Positions 1 to 9,520 of a stretch of 64,000 nucleotides of DNA are shown in pieces. Within the stretch, counting starts at the first letter, position 1. Every line of letters starts with the position of its first letter. Made by a program: the position numbers and the translations under genes. The stretch is from contig NZ_PCOQ01000026.1 of the NCBI RefSeq assembly GCF_002975275.1, positions 1 to 64,000 of the forward strand. Direction: 5' to 3'. The stretch comes from Achromobacter sp. MYb9. Its GTDB lineage: Bacteria > Pseudomonadota > Gammaproteobacteria > Burkholderiales > Burkholderiaceae_B. A model generated the notes under the pieces. The model was not told the origin of the DNA and did no database searches. It saw only the letters and a list, made by a program, of their open reading frames with translations.

Positions 1-1
1 G

Positions 2-445
2 GCGGGGGCCGAACTGGGGGCGGATAACCCTCCCGCGTTTCCCGACCTTGACCCGTTCGTCCGCATCGGCGACGCGCGCGACCCGGCATTGAGCGGATCG
101 CTGACCGTCGCGGCGTCCATCGCAACGGGCGCCTACCTGAGCGTGGGCGGGCGAGCCCAGCCGGGGCTTGGCTGCGGTCTTGCCAATGGAACGATCGCCA
201 GCACGCAAGCTGGCGAGCTGCTGGTTTGCCAGTCCGGCGTCTGGCAACCCGCCAGCGGCGGGTTCGGGGGGGCGTTCAGCAGTAATAATCGGTTCGGATG
301 CCGGCATTATTCCGGGCAGTCGACGGCGAATCCACGCACCGGGGAATGCTCGTGTCCGGCCGGGTACCAGCCGGTCATCGTATCCGCGGGCGGTAAGTGG
401 ACCGAAACGGAGGGGTGGACCACCGGCTACGTGTGCGTCCGCTAG
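2..445 (+). CDS. PilV-like minor type IV pilin, C-terminal part (5' end outside window)
   Basis: The frame is open from the first bases of the window to a TAG at 443-445, so this is the 3' end of a longer gene. The visible part (about 147 residues) contains the segment LLVCQSGVWQ preceded by a GLANGTIAST-type stretch. That is the recognisable shape of the variable C-terminal domain of PilV/shufflon-type minor pilins, which sit at the pilus tip and help choose the partner cell or surface. Further cysteines (CRHYSG, CSCPAGYQ, YVCVR) suggest disulphide-bonded tip loops. No recombination sites are visible in this fragment, so a shufflon cannot be claimed. The family call is from residue pattern only. 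A TTG at 89 is an internal codon, not a likely start. Confidence 0.6.
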   Translation, partial: AGAELGADNPPAFPDLDPFVRIGDARDPALSGSLTVAASIATGAYLSVGGRAQPGLGCGLANGTIASTQAGELLVCQSGVWQPASGGFGGAFSSNNRFGCRHYSGQSTANPRTGECSCPAGYQPVIVSAGGKWTETEGWTTGYVCVR

Positions 446-485
446 GGGGGCGATCCCTTGGCTCCGCGCTTTTTCGCCAACCCTC

Positions 486-491
486 TATAAT
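486..491 (+). promoter_or_regulatory. -10 element upstream of alaS
   Basis: A perfect TATAAT lies 33 nt before the alaS ATG. No convincing -35 box is found at 16-18 nt spacing; the closest, TTGGCT at 458-463, is 22 nt away. A promoter here is likely, but the -35 is uncertain. Confidence 0.5.
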
Positions 492-523
492 CAAAGATTC
501 GCCTAAATCCTGCGTCATCCACG

Positions 524-3148
524 ATGAAATCCTCTGAGATTCGCCGCCAGTTCCTGCAATTCTTCAAGTCGAAGGGGCACACCATTGTTCCTTCGTCGTC
601 GCTCGTCCCCGGCAACGACCCGACCTTGCTCTTCACCAATTCGGGCATGGTTCAGTTCAAGGACGTCTTCACCGGCAAGGAATCGCGGTCGTACACGCGC
701 GCCACATCGTCGCAGCGCAGTGTGCGCGCCGGCGGCAAGCACAACGACCTTGAAAACGTGGGCTACACCGCCCGCCACCATACGTTCTTCGAAATGCTGG
801 GCAACTTCAGCTTCGGCGACTACTTCAAGCGCGACGCCATCCAATACGCTTGGGAACTGCTGACGCAGGTCTACAAGCTGCCGGCGGAAAAGCTGTGGGT
901 CACGGTGTATCAGGAAGACGACGAAGCCTACGACATCTGGGCCAAGGAAGTCGGCGTGCCGACCGAACGCATCATCCGCATCGGCGACAACAAGGGCGCG
1001 CGCTACGCCTCCGACAACTTCTGGCAGATGGCCGACACCGGCCCTTGCGGCCCTTGCTCGGAAATCTTCTTTGACCACGGCCCGGAAATCTGGGGCGGCC
1101 CTCCGGGATCGCCCGAGGAAGACGGCGACCGCTACATCGAGATCTGGAACCTGGTGTTCATGCAGTTCGAGCGCGATGCCGCTGGCAACATGCCGCGCCT
1201 GCCGCGTCCCTGTGTCGATACCGGCATGGGTCTGGAGCGCATCGCCGCCGTCCTGCAGGGCGTGCATTCCAATTACGAAATCGACCTCTTTCAGAAGCTG
1301 ATTCACGCCGCCGCTCGCGAAACCGGCATCAAAGACCTGGAAAACAATTCGCTCAAGGTCATCGCGGACCACATCCGCGCGTGCTCCTTCCTGATCGTCG
1401 ACGGCGTGATCCCCAGCAACGAAGGCCGCGGATACGTGCTGCGCCGCATCGTGCGCCGCGCGCTGCGCCATGGCTACAAGCTGGGCCAGACCAAGCCCTT
1501 CTTCCACCGCCTGGTGCCGGATCTGGTCGCCGAAATGGGCGAGGCCTATCCGGAACTGGCTGCCATGGCCGACCGCGTGGCGCAGGTGCTCAAGCAGGAA
1601 GAAGAGCGCTTTGGCGAAACGCTCGAACACGGCATGCGCATCCTGGACACGGCCCTGGCCAATGTGACCAAGGGCGGCGTGCTGGACGGCAACACGCTCT
1701 TCACGCTGTACGACACCTACGGTTTCCCCGTGGACCTGACCGCCGACATTTGCCGCGAACGCGAAGTGGACATCGACATGGCCGGCTTCGAGGTCGCCAT
1801 GGAACGCCAGCGCGACCAGGCTCGCGCCGCCGGCAAGTTCAAGATGGCCGAAGGCCTCAGTTACGAAGGCGCCGCGACGCGCTTCGAAGGCTACGAAAAG
1901 CTGGAGCTCGACAACGTCAAGGTCACCGCCCTGTACGTCGACGGCACCCAGGTGCAGGAAGTGAAAGCCGGCCAAAGCGCCGTGGTCGTGCTGGACGCCA
2001 CCCCGTTCTACGCGGAATCCGGCGGCCAGGTGGGCGACACCGGCTTGCTCGAAGCGGATGGCGTGCGCTTCGCCGTCGGCGACACCCTGAAGATCCAGGC
2101 CGGCGTGTCCGGTCACCACGGGGTGCTGGAATCCGGTTCGCTGTCGGTAGGCGATACCCTGCTGGCCCGTGTTGACGCAGTCCGCCGGGCCCGCACGATC
2201 CGCAATCACTCGGCTACTCACTTGATGCACAAGGCCTTGCGCCAGGTGCTGGGCTCGCACGTGCAGCAGCGCGGCTCGCTGGTGGATCCCGACAAGACCC
2301 GTTTCGACTTCGCGCAGGATGCGCCAATGACCGCCGAACAGATCGCGCGCGTTGAAGCCATCGTTAACGCTGAAGTCCTGGCCAACCAGCCCACCGTGGC
2401 CCAGGTCATGGCCTATGACGACGCGGTCAAGGGTGGCGCCATGGCGCTGTTCGGCGAAAAATACGGCGATACCGTGCGGGTGCTGGACATCGGCTTTTCA
2501 CGCGAACTCTGCGGCGGCACGCACGTCAGCCGCACGGGCGACATCGGCCTGTTCAAGATCATCTCCGAAGGCGGCGTGGCCGCGGGGGTGCGCCGCATCG
2601 AGGCCATCACCGGCGACAACGCGCTGGCTTGGGTGCAGAACCAGAACGCCTTGCTGACCCAGATCGCGGGCATGCTGCGCAGCACGCCGGCCGATGTGCC
2701 TGCGCGCATTGCGCAAGTGCAGGATCAGGTCAAGGCGCTGGAAAAAGACCTGGAACAATCCCGCAACAAGCTGGCCGCCAGCGCGGGCAATGACCTTGCC
2801 GCCAGCGCGGCAGTCGACGTCAAGGGCATCAAGGTGCTCGCCGCCAGCATCGGCGACGTGGATCCCAAGGCCTTGCGCGGCATGGTCGACAACCTGAAAG
2901 ACCGCCTGAAGCCGGCTATCGTGCTGCTTGCCACCGGCTCGGCCGACGGCAAGATCAGCGTGGTGGGTGGCGTTACGGCCGATCTGACCGACCGCATCAA
3001 GGCCGGCGACCTGGTGGGCTTCGTGGCCAGCCAGGTGGGCGGCAAGGGCGGTGGCCGCCCCGACATGGCCATGGGCGGCGGCACCGACCTCGCTGCCTTG
3101 CCCGCGGCGATCGCCGGCGTGCAGAAGTGGGTGGAAGAGCGTCTCTGA
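524..3148 (+). CDS. alaS: Alanine--tRNA ligase
   Basis: Class II aminoacyl-tRNA synthetase of 874 residues, the normal length for bacterial AlaRS; it charges tRNA-Ala in the cytoplasm. The N-terminal catalytic domain starts with [19 protein letters not shown] and carries the TNSGMVQFK motif. The editing domain has the zinc-site motifs HSATH (H562, H566) and CGGTH (663-667), which clear mischarged Ser or Gly. A C-terminal coiled-coil oligomerisation region precedes a Gly-rich end ([15 protein letters not shown]) typical of the family. The ATG at 524 matches the family N-terminus and is preceded by a TATAAT. The stop overlaps the next gene's ATG (TGATG), so the TusA-like gene is translationally coupled. 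Confidence 0.97.
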   Translation: MKSSEIRRQFLQFFKSKGHTIVPSSSLVPGNDPTLLFTNSGMVQFKDVFTGKESRSYTRATSSQRSVRAGGKHNDLENVGYTARHHTFFEMLGNFSFGDYFKRDAIQYAWELLTQVYKLPAEKLWVTVYQEDDEAYDIWAKEVGVPTERIIRIGDNKGARYASDNFWQMADTGPCGPCSEIFFDHGPEIWGGPPGSPEEDGDRYIEIWNLVFMQFERDAAGNMPRLPRPCVDTGMGLERIAAVLQGVHSNYEIDLFQKLIHAAARETGIKDLENNSLKVIADHIRACSFLIVDGVIPSNEGRGYVLRRIVRRALRHGYKLGQTKPFFHRLVPDLVAEMGEAYPELAAMADRVAQVLKQEEERFGETLEHGMRILDTALANVTKGGVLDGNTLFTLYDTYGFPVDLTADICREREVDIDMAGFEVAMERQRDQARAAGKFKMAEGLSYEGAATRFEGYEKLELDNVKVTALYVDGTQVQEVKAGQSAVVVLDATPFYAESGGQVGDTGLLEADGVRFAVGDTLKIQAGVSGHHGVLESGSLSVGDTLLARVDAVRRARTIRNHSATHLMHKALRQVLGSHVQQRGSLVDPDKTRFDFAQDAPMTAEQIARVEAIVNAEVLANQPTVAQVMAYDDAVKGGAMALFGEKYGDTVRVLDIGFSRELCGGTHVSRTGDIGLFKIISEGGVAAGVRRIEAITGDNALAWVQNQNALLTQIAGMLRSTPADVPARIAQVQDQVKALEKDLEQSRNKLAASAGNDLAASAAVDVKGIKVLAASIGDVDPKALRGMVDNLKDRLKPAIVLLATGSADGKISVVGGVTADLTDRIKAGDLVGFVASQVGGKGGGRPDMAMGGGTDLAALPAAIAGVQKWVEERL

Positions 3149-3414
3149 TGGGTGCCGACACCAGCCTCGATGCGGACGCGCAAGCGCCTGCATTCGAGCA
3201 GGAAGTGGATGCCAGCGGCCTGACGTGCCCCTTGCCCATCCTGCGCGCCAAGAAGGCCTTGGCGCAGATGGCAAGCGGCGAAGTGTTGCGCGTCATCACC
3301 ACGGACCGCAACGCCATCCGCGACTTCCAGGCCTTCGCGCGGCAGACCGGCAACGCGCTGGTTCTGCAGCAAGAAGACGACGGCCGGGGCGTGCACTACC
3401 TGCGCAGGCGCTGA
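3148..3414 (+). CDS. TusA-family sulfurtransferase-like protein
   Basis: An 88-residue protein of the TusA/SirA family. The signature Cys-Pro-x-Pro is present as LTCPLPILRAKKAL (Cys27). This cysteine normally carries a persulfide for sulfur relay to tRNA thiolation or other acceptors. Its ATG overlaps the alaS TGA, indicating coupled translation; an upstream GTG at 3127 would lie inside alaS and is less likely. The family is divided into several paralogous groups, and the exact sulfur acceptor cannot be told from sequence. Linkage to alaS is common in betaproteobacteria. A strong bidirectional terminator follows. Confidence 0.85.
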   Translation: MGADTSLDADAQAPAFEQEVDASGLTCPLPILRAKKALAQMASGEVLRVITTDRNAIRDFQAFARQTGNALVLQQEDDGRGVHYLRRR

Positions 3415-3450
3415 CGCGCCGACCGTCGGCGGCGTTCGCTGCCGCTCACG

Positions 3451-3477
3451 AAAAAGCCCGCTTTCGCGGGCTTTTTT
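3451..3477. terminator. Bidirectional intrinsic terminator
   Basis: Perfect hairpin AAAAGCCCGC / GCGGGCTTTT with a TTTC loop, A-run on one side and T-run on the other. It sits between the convergent tusA-like gene and the minus-strand gene ending at 3496. Confidence 0.9.
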
Positions 3478-3495
3478 ACGTCGACGCAGGCGTGC

Positions 3496-4077
3496 TTACT
3501 TATGGATGGCAGCCGCCACCGCCTGGGTGATGGTGAAGTCGACCAGATCGCCTTCCTTGAGCTGCTGCAGGCGTGCCTGCATGGCGGGGTCCTTCACCTG
3601 GATCGTGCGCATGCCGCCTTGCGGGCCTTTCAGCGTGACCAGGTTGGCGCTTTTGTTGATGTGCCAGATCGCAGCCGTAATGGTGGTCTGGCGGCCCATC
3701 GCGCCGCCCGGTTTGGCGCCCTTGGCGCTGCGGTTGGCGGCGGTTTCGGTCACCACTTCGGGAGCGCCCGAGCCGGCGGGCCGCACATCGACCGCGACAG
3801 ACTCGTAATAGTCCAGCGTCAGCGTGTCGCCCGGCTTGATCTGCTGGAAATTGCGGACCTCGGGGCCTGCCAGCACGTCCACGGTGTTGCCGTTGGCGCC
3901 TTGCAGCGTGATGGTGCGGGTGGCGGGGTCGACGGCGGTGACCTTGCCCGACGCCGTGGTCAATGCCGCGCCGACAACCCGGGCAGAAGCCGCGAGCGGC
4001 ATCGCCAGCGTGCCCAGCAATAGGCCGGTCAGAGCCAGGCGCGCGACGGGGGTGAAGACGGATTTTTGGTTCTTCAT
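3496..4077 (-). CDS. Unrecognised exported protein with OB/SH3-like small beta repeats
   Basis: 193 residues with a clear Sec signal peptide (basic start MKNQKS, hydrophobic LALTGLLLGTLAM, cleavage after ASA near residue 31). The mature part contains two similar segments of the type SGKVTAVDPATRTITLQG and ITAAIWHINKSANLVTLKG, each followed by a statement of a small beta barrel with a 'KPGD' or 'KEGD' turn. This suggests two duplicated beta-rich domains. Start chosen at the ATG at 4077, preceded by GGAGAGG; longer frames add only unlikely sequence. I do not recognise a named family. It is convergent with the alaS-tusA unit and separated from it by the terminator. Confidence 0.8.
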   Translation of the reverse strand: MKNQKSVFTPVARLALTGLLLGTLAMPLAASARVVGAALTTASGKVTAVDPATRTITLQGANGNTVDVLAGPEVRNFQQIKPGDTLTLDYYESVAVDVRPAGSGAPEVVTETAANRSAKGAKPGGAMGRQTTITAAIWHINKSANLVTLKGPQGGMRTIQVKDPAMQARLQQLKEGDLVDFTITQAVAAAIHK

Positions 4078-4452
4078 GGTGTGGCACCTCTCCAAGAGGA
4101 AGTGTTGGGAAAAAACACGGAAAAAAACGCGAGGAAAAACCGGGGGCAGGGCGAAAAAGGGGAGTGTTCCACCCTCAGGACGAGGGCTTGAAGGCAGCAG
4201 AAGGGCGGCGCCGTTGCGGCGTAGCCGGGGGGAGCAAAGCGTCGGGTCTTGCGCAGGTCGACATAAAACCGATCTCTCCAATCGGGTTATTCTTCACACG
4301 CACTCAGGTTCAACCGCACGAAATGCAGACGCGAAGCGCGCCTGAAGGCTACACTTTCGTCTGCGGCGGGCTCCGGCCCGTATTTGTAGAATACCCGTAT
4401 GCGGTGTTTTAGGATACAAATTGCGCCGCCACGACTGATTCAGCACCTGCAT
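4078..4452. other. Intergenic region between divergent genes
   Basis: About 375 nt between the exported-protein gene (minus) and the rpsP promoter (plus). It carries the Shine-Dalgarno of the minus gene (GGAGAGG) and a long purine-rich stretch near 4100-4210. No gene or structured element is supported; longer frames here look like shadows. Confidence 0.5.
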
Positions 4453-4482
4453 TTGCCAGCCGGCTTGTTTAAGTGCTAGAAT
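4453..4482 (+). promoter_or_regulatory. Sigma-70-type promoter of rpsP
   Basis: TTGCCA (4453-4458) and TAGAAT (4477-4482) with an 18-nt spacer, 35 nt before the rpsP ATG. It fits a ribosomal-protein operon promoter. Confidence 0.65.
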
Positions 4483-4517
4483 TTCCCGTTTTTCACAACT
4501 AATTCAAGGGATTACCT

Positions 4518-4778
4518 ATGGTGGTGATTCGCCTGGCCCGCGGTGGGTCCAAGAAGCGTCCGTTTTACAACCTGGTGGCCACCGATTCGCGTAACCGTCG
4601 CGACGGCCGCTTCATCGAGCGCGTGGGTTTCTACAACCCCGTAGCTAGCGAAGGCACGGAAAACCTGCGCATTGCGCTGGATCGCGTGCAGTACTGGACC
4701 GGCACTGGCGCGCAACTGTCGCCCGCTGTCGAGCGTCTGGTCAAGGACTACTCGGCCAAGGTTTCCGCCGCAGCTTAA
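4518..4778 (+). CDS. rpsP: 30S ribosomal protein S16
   Basis: 86 residues with the complete S16 signature: [20 protein letters not shown] followed by [19 protein letters not shown]16 is a primary-binding protein of the small subunit needed for 16S folding of the 5' and central domains. It is the first gene of the rpsP-rimM-trmD operon and follows a well-spaced promoter. The short C-terminal tail (YSAKVSAAA) is normal for betaproteobacteria. Confidence 0.98.
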   Translation: MVVIRLARGGSKKRPFYNLVATDSRNRRDGRFIERVGFYNPVASEGTENLRIALDRVQYWTGTGAQLSPAVERLVKDYSAKVSAAA

Positions 4779-4860
4779 TTGCCTGCGTCGTGCCCAAGCC
4801 GTTAGTTCAGCTGTAAAGCTACCATTCTTAGCTGTTTCATCATTACGAAGAGCGCGATAC

Positions 4861-5478
4861 ATGTCTGATGCCGCAACCTCTAACGCGGCGCCTACGGATT
4901 TGATCGAGCTGGGCCGCATCAGTGCAGCCTACGGTGTGAAAGGCTGGGTTAAGGTGCAGCCACATTCGGCCAATGCCGAAGTGCTGCTCTCAGCGTCTCA
5001 ATGGTGGTTGACTCGCCCTGTGCCTGAATTGGCGCGGGGCGCTGTCGCGTCTGCGCCTGTCGCAATCAAGATTTTGCAAGTCCGCTCGCAGGGTTCCACG
5101 GTCGTGGCCCAGCTGGCAGGCGTTGCGGATCGCGATCAGGCGGAAGCCTTGCGCGGATATTCCGTGCAAGCGCCGCGCGGTTCGTTCCCCGCGCCCAAGG
5201 AAGACGAATACTACTGGGTCGACCTCATCGGTTGTTCGCTGTACACCAGCGCCAACGGTGAACCCGCGCTGATTGGCGTGGTGGACGAAGTCCTTGATAA
5301 CGGCGCTCACGCCGTCTTGAAGGTCTTGTGCCAGAAGGTGGGGGCCGAAGGGCCCGAGCCTATCCTGAACGCCAAAGGCCGACCTGCCGAAATGCTTGTT
5401 CCGTTCGTACGCGCGCACATACACGCCGTCGATCTGGCTGCTCGCCGCATAGACAGCGACTGGCCGGCGGATCTTTGA
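4861..5478 (+). CDS. rimM: Ribosome maturation factor RimM
   Basis: 205 residues. The N-terminal RimM domain has the hallmark [20 protein letters not shown], and the C-terminal PRC-barrel contains [10 protein letters not shown] and the MLVPFV segment. RimM binds S19 and assists maturation of the 30S head. The ATG at 4861 gives the family start. An in-frame extension back to 4672 would run through rpsP and is rejected. The stop overlaps the trmD ATG (TGATG), so the two are coupled. Confidence 0.96.
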   Translation: MSDAATSNAAPTDLIELGRISAAYGVKGWVKVQPHSANAEVLLSASQWWLTRPVPELARGAVASAPVAIKILQVRSQGSTVVAQLAGVADRDQAEALRGYSVQAPRGSFPAPKEDEYYWVDLIGCSLYTSANGEPALIGVVDEVLDNGAHAVLKVLCQKVGAEGPEPILNAKGRPAEMLVPFVRAHIHAVDLAARRIDSDWPADL

Positions 5479-6326
5479 TGCGATTCGACGTCATTACGCT
5501 CTTTCCCGAAATGTTCGGGGTAGTGCGCGATCTGGGTGTCACCGGCCGGGCGCATGCCCAAGGCCGGTGGTCCTTGCACGCCTGGAATCCCCGTGATTTC
5601 ACGCAGGACGTCCATCGCACCGTGGACGACCGTCCTTATGGCGGCGGCCCGGGAATGGTAATGATGGCGGCGCCTTTGGAAGCTGCCGTCAATGCCGCCC
5701 AGCAAGCGCGCGCAGCGCTTGGCCTGGCGCCCGCCCCGGTTGCGCTGCTGGCGCCAGTCGGCCAGCGCTACGATCAAGCCGGCGCCGAAACACTGGCCGC
5801 AAGCGACGGGATCATCCTGATCTGCGGCCGCTACGAAGGCGTGGACCAGCGGTTCATCGAACGCTGCGTAACGCGTGAGATCTCGCTGGGCGACTTCGTG
5901 TTGTCCGGCGGAGAGATCGCCGCGCTGGCAGTGATCGATGCCGCCGTGCGCTTGGTGCCAGGCGTGTTGAACGATGGCGATTCCGCGCTGCAGGATTCGT
6001 TCAACGACACCTTGTCAGGTTTGCTGGACAGCCCGCATTACACGCGTCCGGAAGTGTACGAAGGCGAGTCCGTGCCTGCGCCGCTGCTTAGCGGCCATCA
6101 CGCCAACATCGCCCGCTGGCGACGCGAGCGTTCGCTTGCGCTGACGGCAACCCGACGCCCCGAGCTCATCGAATCGGCTCGCGCGAAAGGGTGGTTGAAT
6201 AAGGCGGACGAGCGTTACCTGGCCGAATTGGCCGGCACCTATGACCCCGCTGCCGACGCGCCCAAGCGCAGGCGCAAGCCGTCGGCCAAGCCTGCCCAGC
6301 CCCCGAAGACGCCCGACGCGTCCTAA
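5478..6326 (+). CDS. trmD: tRNA (guanine-N1)-methyltransferase TrmD
   Basis: 282 residues, a SPOUT knot methyltransferase making m1G37, which prevents +1 frameshifting. Motifs visible: [13 protein letters not shown] at the start, [20 protein letters not shown] and the knot segment [19 protein letters not shown]. The family usually ends near residue 255. Here a basic, Pro/Lys-rich tail ([15 protein letters not shown]) extends it. In most proteobacteria rplS follows; here the next gene is an unrelated regulator. Confidence 0.96.
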   Translation: MRFDVITLFPEMFGVVRDLGVTGRAHAQGRWSLHAWNPRDFTQDVHRTVDDRPYGGGPGMVMMAAPLEAAVNAAQQARAALGLAPAPVALLAPVGQRYDQAGAETLAASDGIILICGRYEGVDQRFIERCVTREISLGDFVLSGGEIAALAVIDAAVRLVPGVLNDGDSALQDSFNDTLSGLLDSPHYTRPEVYEGESVPAPLLSGHHANIARWRRERSLALTATRRPELIESARAKGWLNKADERYLAELAGTYDPAADAPKRRRKPSAKPAQPPKTPDAS

Positions 6327-6405
6327 GTCATTCCCCTCCTCATTCTCGGTTCCGCAAGCGTAGGGATGTTCCTAGGTTGTGGGCGTTTCGGCTGCTCTTT
6401 AGTAT

Positions 6406-6433
6406 TGAAAATTACATGCAAATGAAATTTTCA
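6406..6433. promoter_or_regulatory. Inverted repeat over the start of the cupin regulator (candidate operator)
   Basis: TGAAAATT (6406-6413) and AATTTTCA (6426-6433) are perfect inverted repeats with a 12-nt spacer ending right at the ATG at 6435. A -10-like TAGTAT lies just upstream at 6400-6405. The position suits self-repression by the encoded HTH protein; that is inference. Confidence 0.45.
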
Positions 6434-6434
6434 T

Positions 6435-7148
6435 ATGTCGAATTCCCCCTCTGGCCGGGCCGCTTCCGGCCGATCCGCTGCAGCCCTATCCGCGCCCGAG
6501 CGCCGCGTCGCCTCGCCGTCGGCTAGCGCCATGGCGGGTAGGCCAGAGTCGGCCGTCGACTTATGGCTGGGCCAGCAACTGCGCCAACTGCGCAAGCAGC
6601 AGAAACGCTCGCTGGCCGAGGTTGCCCGCGCTTGCGGCATGTCTTTGGGCTTGCTGAGCCAGATCGAGCGCGGTTTGAGTTCCGCGTCGGTAAAGGTCCT
6701 GCACATGCTGGCGCGCGAATTCAACGTCTCCGTGAATTCTCTGCTGCGCAACGCCGAGCATACGCAAAGTGAAGATGGCGGCCGTGTCGCGCGGGCCGGC
6801 ACGCACCGCTTTATCGACCTGAGCGAAAAGGGCATCAGCAAAGAGATGTACACGCCGCCCGCGTGTCGCAGCATGGACCTGTGCCGCGCCACGATCGAGC
6901 CCGGCGGCTCGACCGGGCAGGAGCTTTTCGTGACGGGGCAGGGCGAGCAGATCGGCGTGGTGCTCAAAGGCTCGCTCGAGCTATGGGTGGGCGACCGCGT
7001 CATGTTGCTCAATGAAGGCGACAGCTTTTGCTATGCCAGCAGCACGCCGCGTCGCTGGCGTAATCCCGGGTCGCAGACGACCGAGGTCATCTGGGCCATC
7101 TCCAACATCACTCAAGCCGCGGGGGACGACACGCAACAGGCTCCCTAA
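6435..7148 (+). CDS. XRE-family transcriptional regulator with C-terminal cupin domain
   Basis: 237 residues: a low-complexity Ser/Ala N-terminus, a lambda-repressor-type HTH (about residues 38-95, LRQLRKQQKRSLAEVARACG, GLLSQIERGLSSAS), and a C-terminal cupin (about 130-225, with GEQIGVVLKGSLELWVGDR and LNEGDSFCYAS). Proteins of this architecture (PuuR-like) usually sense a small metabolite through the cupin and control transport and catabolism genes next to them. No Shine-Dalgarno precedes the ATG at 6435, so translation may start at the ATG at 6531, or the message may have a very short leader. Divides trmD from the transporter operon it likely controls. Confidence 0.85.
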   Translation: MSNSPSGRAASGRSAAALSAPERRVASPSASAMAGRPESAVDLWLGQQLRQLRKQQKRSLAEVARACGMSLGLLSQIERGLSSASVKVLHMLAREFNVSVNSLLRNAEHTQSEDGGRVARAGTHRFIDLSEKGISKEMYTPPACRSMDLCRATIEPGGSTGQELFVTGQGEQIGVVLKGSLELWVGDRVMLLNEGDSFCYASSTPRRWRNPGSQTTEVIWAISNITQAAGDDTQQAP

Positions 7149-7247
7149 GCGCACAGCTTCCATAGCGGCGTGGCGACTCAGGGGATCGTCGCGCCACCGG
7201 GCACGCAGCGCGTCGTCCGGGTTTCTTTGCCACGATGAGGATATGTC

Positions 7248-8003
7248 ATGAAATTCAAGACTCTGGTTGTCTCGGTATTCGCAGCATTGTCCATGGCCGC
7301 GGGCGCGCAAGCCCAGACGGTGTTGAAAGTGGGGTCCACACCCACCGGCAGTCCTTTCACCTTTCTCGACACCAAGACCAACAGCATCGAAGGCGTGATG
7401 GTCGACATCGTGAAGGCCGTCGGCAAAGAAGCGGGATTCGAGGTGCAGATTGAACCCATGGCGTTTTCGGCTCTGATCGGTTCGCTGACTTCCAAACGGA
7501 TCGACATCGTGTCCGCGGCCATGTTCATCACGCCGCAGCGCCAGCAGGTTGTCAGCTTTTCCGACCCCGTATACCGCTACGGGGAAGGGCTGATGGTGCT
7601 GAAGACCGACAACAAGGACTACAAGTCCTTCGCCGACATGAAGGGCATGACCGTTGGCGTGCAGGTCGGCACTGCATTCGTCGAGCCGATCCAGAAAAGC
7701 GGCATGTTCAAGGAAGTGAAGCTCTACGACAATCCGCCCGATATGATGCGCGACGCCAACGCCGGGCGCATCCAGGGCGGTTTCATGGACTATCCCATCG
7801 CGGCCTATATCCTGACCCAGGGCAACTATCCCAACCTGAAGATGGCGTCGTCCTACCAGCCGACCATCATGGGCAGCCTGGGCCTGGCCACGCGCAAGGA
7901 AGACACGGCCTTGCTTGATCGCATCAACAAGGCGCTGACCAAGTTGAAGGCGAACGGCGCCATCGACGCCATCCTGAAAAAGTGGGGCCTGTCCGGCGCG
8001 TGA
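7248..8003 (+). CDS. Amino-acid ABC transporter periplasmic substrate-binding protein
   Basis: 251 residues of the SBP family 3. A Sec signal peptide (MKFKTLVVSVFAALSMAAGA, cleavage after AQA) precedes a two-lobed binding domain: VLKVGSTPTGSPF, then NSIEGVMVDIVKAVGKEAGF, then KGMTVGVQVGT for the second lobe. This family delivers polar amino acids, opines or related amines to an inner-membrane permease. A GAGGA Shine-Dalgarno is 7 nt before the ATG. Ligand is not predictable from sequence alone. First gene of a transporter-oxidoreductase unit. Confidence 0.92.
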   Translation: MKFKTLVVSVFAALSMAAGAQAQTVLKVGSTPTGSPFTFLDTKTNSIEGVMVDIVKAVGKEAGFEVQIEPMAFSALIGSLTSKRIDIVSAAMFITPQRQQVVSFSDPVYRYGEGLMVLKTDNKDYKSFADMKGMTVGVQVGTAFVEPIQKSGMFKEVKLYDNPPDMMRDANAGRIQGGFMDYPIAAYILTQGNYPNLKMASSYQPTIMGSLGLATRKEDTALLDRINKALTKLKANGAIDAILKKWGLSGA

Positions 8004-8045
8004 TGCCGGCCAGACCGCAAAGCAACCAAGCGTTATCGCATCAGC

Positions 8046-8076
8046 CTTGCCGGCGCGCACCCGCGCGCTGGCGGGC
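8046..8076 (+). repeat. Imperfect GC-rich inverted repeat between binding protein and permease genes
   Basis: TGCCGGCGCGC and GCGCGCTGGCGGGCA can pair around a 3-4 nt loop. There is no T-run. Such hairpins often stabilise the upstream binding-protein message or reduce read-through. Assigned by eye, stem has bulges. Confidence 0.3.
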
Positions 8077-8126
8077 AGCACGCATCCGGCGTGCCGGTGG
8101 GCTGTCTTGTTGGGGTGGGTGAAGTC

Positions 8127-8780
8127 ATGACGGAATTCTTCAAGGACTCGGCGGAGTACCTGCCGATATTGCTGCAAGGCGCGAAGCTGACGATCCTGGT
8201 CACGTTGGGTTCGCTTGCCTTATCGACGGTGCTGGGCTTGGTGTGGGCGCTGATGCGCGTCTCCGGCAACACGTTCCTGTCCAAGCTCAGCGGCGGAATC
8301 ATCAACCTGCTGCGCGGCATCCCGATCATCGTGCTGCTGTTCTACATCTACTTCGTGATGCCCGACATGGGGGTGTCGCTGACGGCCGTGCAGGCCGCCA
8401 TCATCGGGTTGGGCGTGGCCTATTCCGCGTATCAGGCCGAGAACTTCCGCGCGGGCATCCAGGCCATCGACCGTGGCCAGATCGAAGCCGCGATGGCGAT
8501 GGGCATGAGCTGGAGCATGACGATGCGGCGCGTGGTGCTGCCGCAAGCCGTGAAGATCGTGCTGCCGCCTTACGGCAACATCATGATCATGATGCTCAAG
8601 GACTCGTCGCAGGCGTCCACGATCACGGTGGCTGAACTGGCTTTGCAGGGCAAGCTGATCGCCGTGTCCACGTTCAAGAACGCCACCGTGTTCTCGCTGG
8701 TGGCGCTGATGTACCTGATCATGTGCGTGCCGCTGATCCTTCTTGTCCGGCACCTCGAGAAAAGGAGCGCCACGAAATGA
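8127..8780 (+). CDS. Amino-acid ABC transporter permease (HisM/GlnP type)
   Basis: 217 residues with about five membrane segments and the permease EAA loop visible as [21 protein letters not shown], the contact site for the ATPase. The N-terminal half has the family pattern [18 protein letters not shown]. The ATG at 8127 is preceded by GGGTGGGTGAAG; a GTG at 8091 is possible but adds atypical residues. Stop overlaps the ATPase start (ATGA). Acts with the upstream binding protein and the downstream ATPase as one importer; a single permease suggests a homodimer. Confidence 0.92.
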   Translation: MTEFFKDSAEYLPILLQGAKLTILVTLGSLALSTVLGLVWALMRVSGNTFLSKLSGGIINLLRGIPIIVLLFYIYFVMPDMGVSLTAVQAAIIGLGVAYSAYQAENFRAGIQAIDRGQIEAAMAMGMSWSMTMRRVVLPQAVKIVLPPYGNIMIMMLKDSSQASTITVAELALQGKLIAVSTFKNATVFSLVALMYLIMCVPLILLVRHLEKRSATK

Positions 8781-9508
8781 TCGAACTCAAGGGAGTCCGC
8801 AAGAGCTTCGGTCCGCTAGAGGTGCTCAAGGGCATCGACGCCGAAGTCACCAAGGGCGAAGTCGTATGCGTGATCGGCCCGTCCGGCTCTGGAAAATCCA
8901 CCATCCTGCGTTGCATCAATGGGCTGGAGCGCTACAACGCCGGGCGCATCACCGTGGATGGCGAGCTGGTCGACGCCGACGCGCCTTCCATCGTGTCGAT
9001 CCGCACGCAGGTGGCGATGGTGTTCCAGCGCTTCAACCTGTTTCCGCACCGCACCGCGCTGGAAAACGTGATCGAAGGGCCGATCTTCGTGAAGAAAGAG
9101 CCGCGCGCGCAGGTGCTGGAGCGCGGCCGCGAATTGCTGGCCAGCGTGGGCTTGGCAGACAAGGCGGATGCGCATCCCAATCAGTTGTCGGGCGGGCAGC
9201 AGCAGCGCGTGGCCATTGCGCGCGCCCTGGCGATGCAGCCCAAGGCCATCCTCTTCGATGAGCCGACGTCCGCGCTGGACCCGGAACTGGTGGGCGACGT
9301 GCTGGGCGTGATGCGCAAGCTGGCCGAGGCCGGCATGACCATGGTCGTCGTGACGCACGAAATGAGCTTCGCCCGCGAGGTTGCCGACCGCGTCATGTTC
9401 TTCGATGGCGGCGTCATGGTCGAGCAGGGCGTGGCCCGAGAGGTCTTGAACCATCCGCAGCACCCCCGCACGCAGGATTTCCTGCGCCGTGTGCTGCACC
9501 CCATGTAG
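8777..9508 (+). CDS. Amino-acid ABC transporter ATP-binding protein (GlnQ type)
   Basis: 243 residues with all ABC motifs: Walker [11 protein letters not shown]-loop in [13 protein letters not shown], signature [15 protein letters not shown], Walker [15 protein letters not shown], and the switch His in [10 protein letters not shown]. Sequence pattern is that of the polar amino-acid importer class. The start overlaps the permease stop by 4 nt. Energises the importer encoded by the two preceding genes. Confidence 0.95.
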   Translation: MIELKGVRKSFGPLEVLKGIDAEVTKGEVVCVIGPSGSGKSTILRCINGLERYNAGRITVDGELVDADAPSIVSIRTQVAMVFQRFNLFPHRTALENVIEGPIFVKKEPRAQVLERGRELLASVGLADKADAHPNQLSGGQQQRVAIARALAMQPKAILFDEPTSALDPELVGDVLGVMRKLAEAGMTMVVVTHEMSFAREVADRVMFFDGGVMVEQGVAREVLNHPQHPRTQDFLRRVLHPM

Positions 9509-9520
9509 GAAGGAATCATC

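Noticed and set aside
515..2260. Long 581-codon minus-strand frame opposite alaS
   Set aside because: Fully antisense to alaS; low-complexity His/Ala/Gly translation typical of the antisense of high-GC genes.
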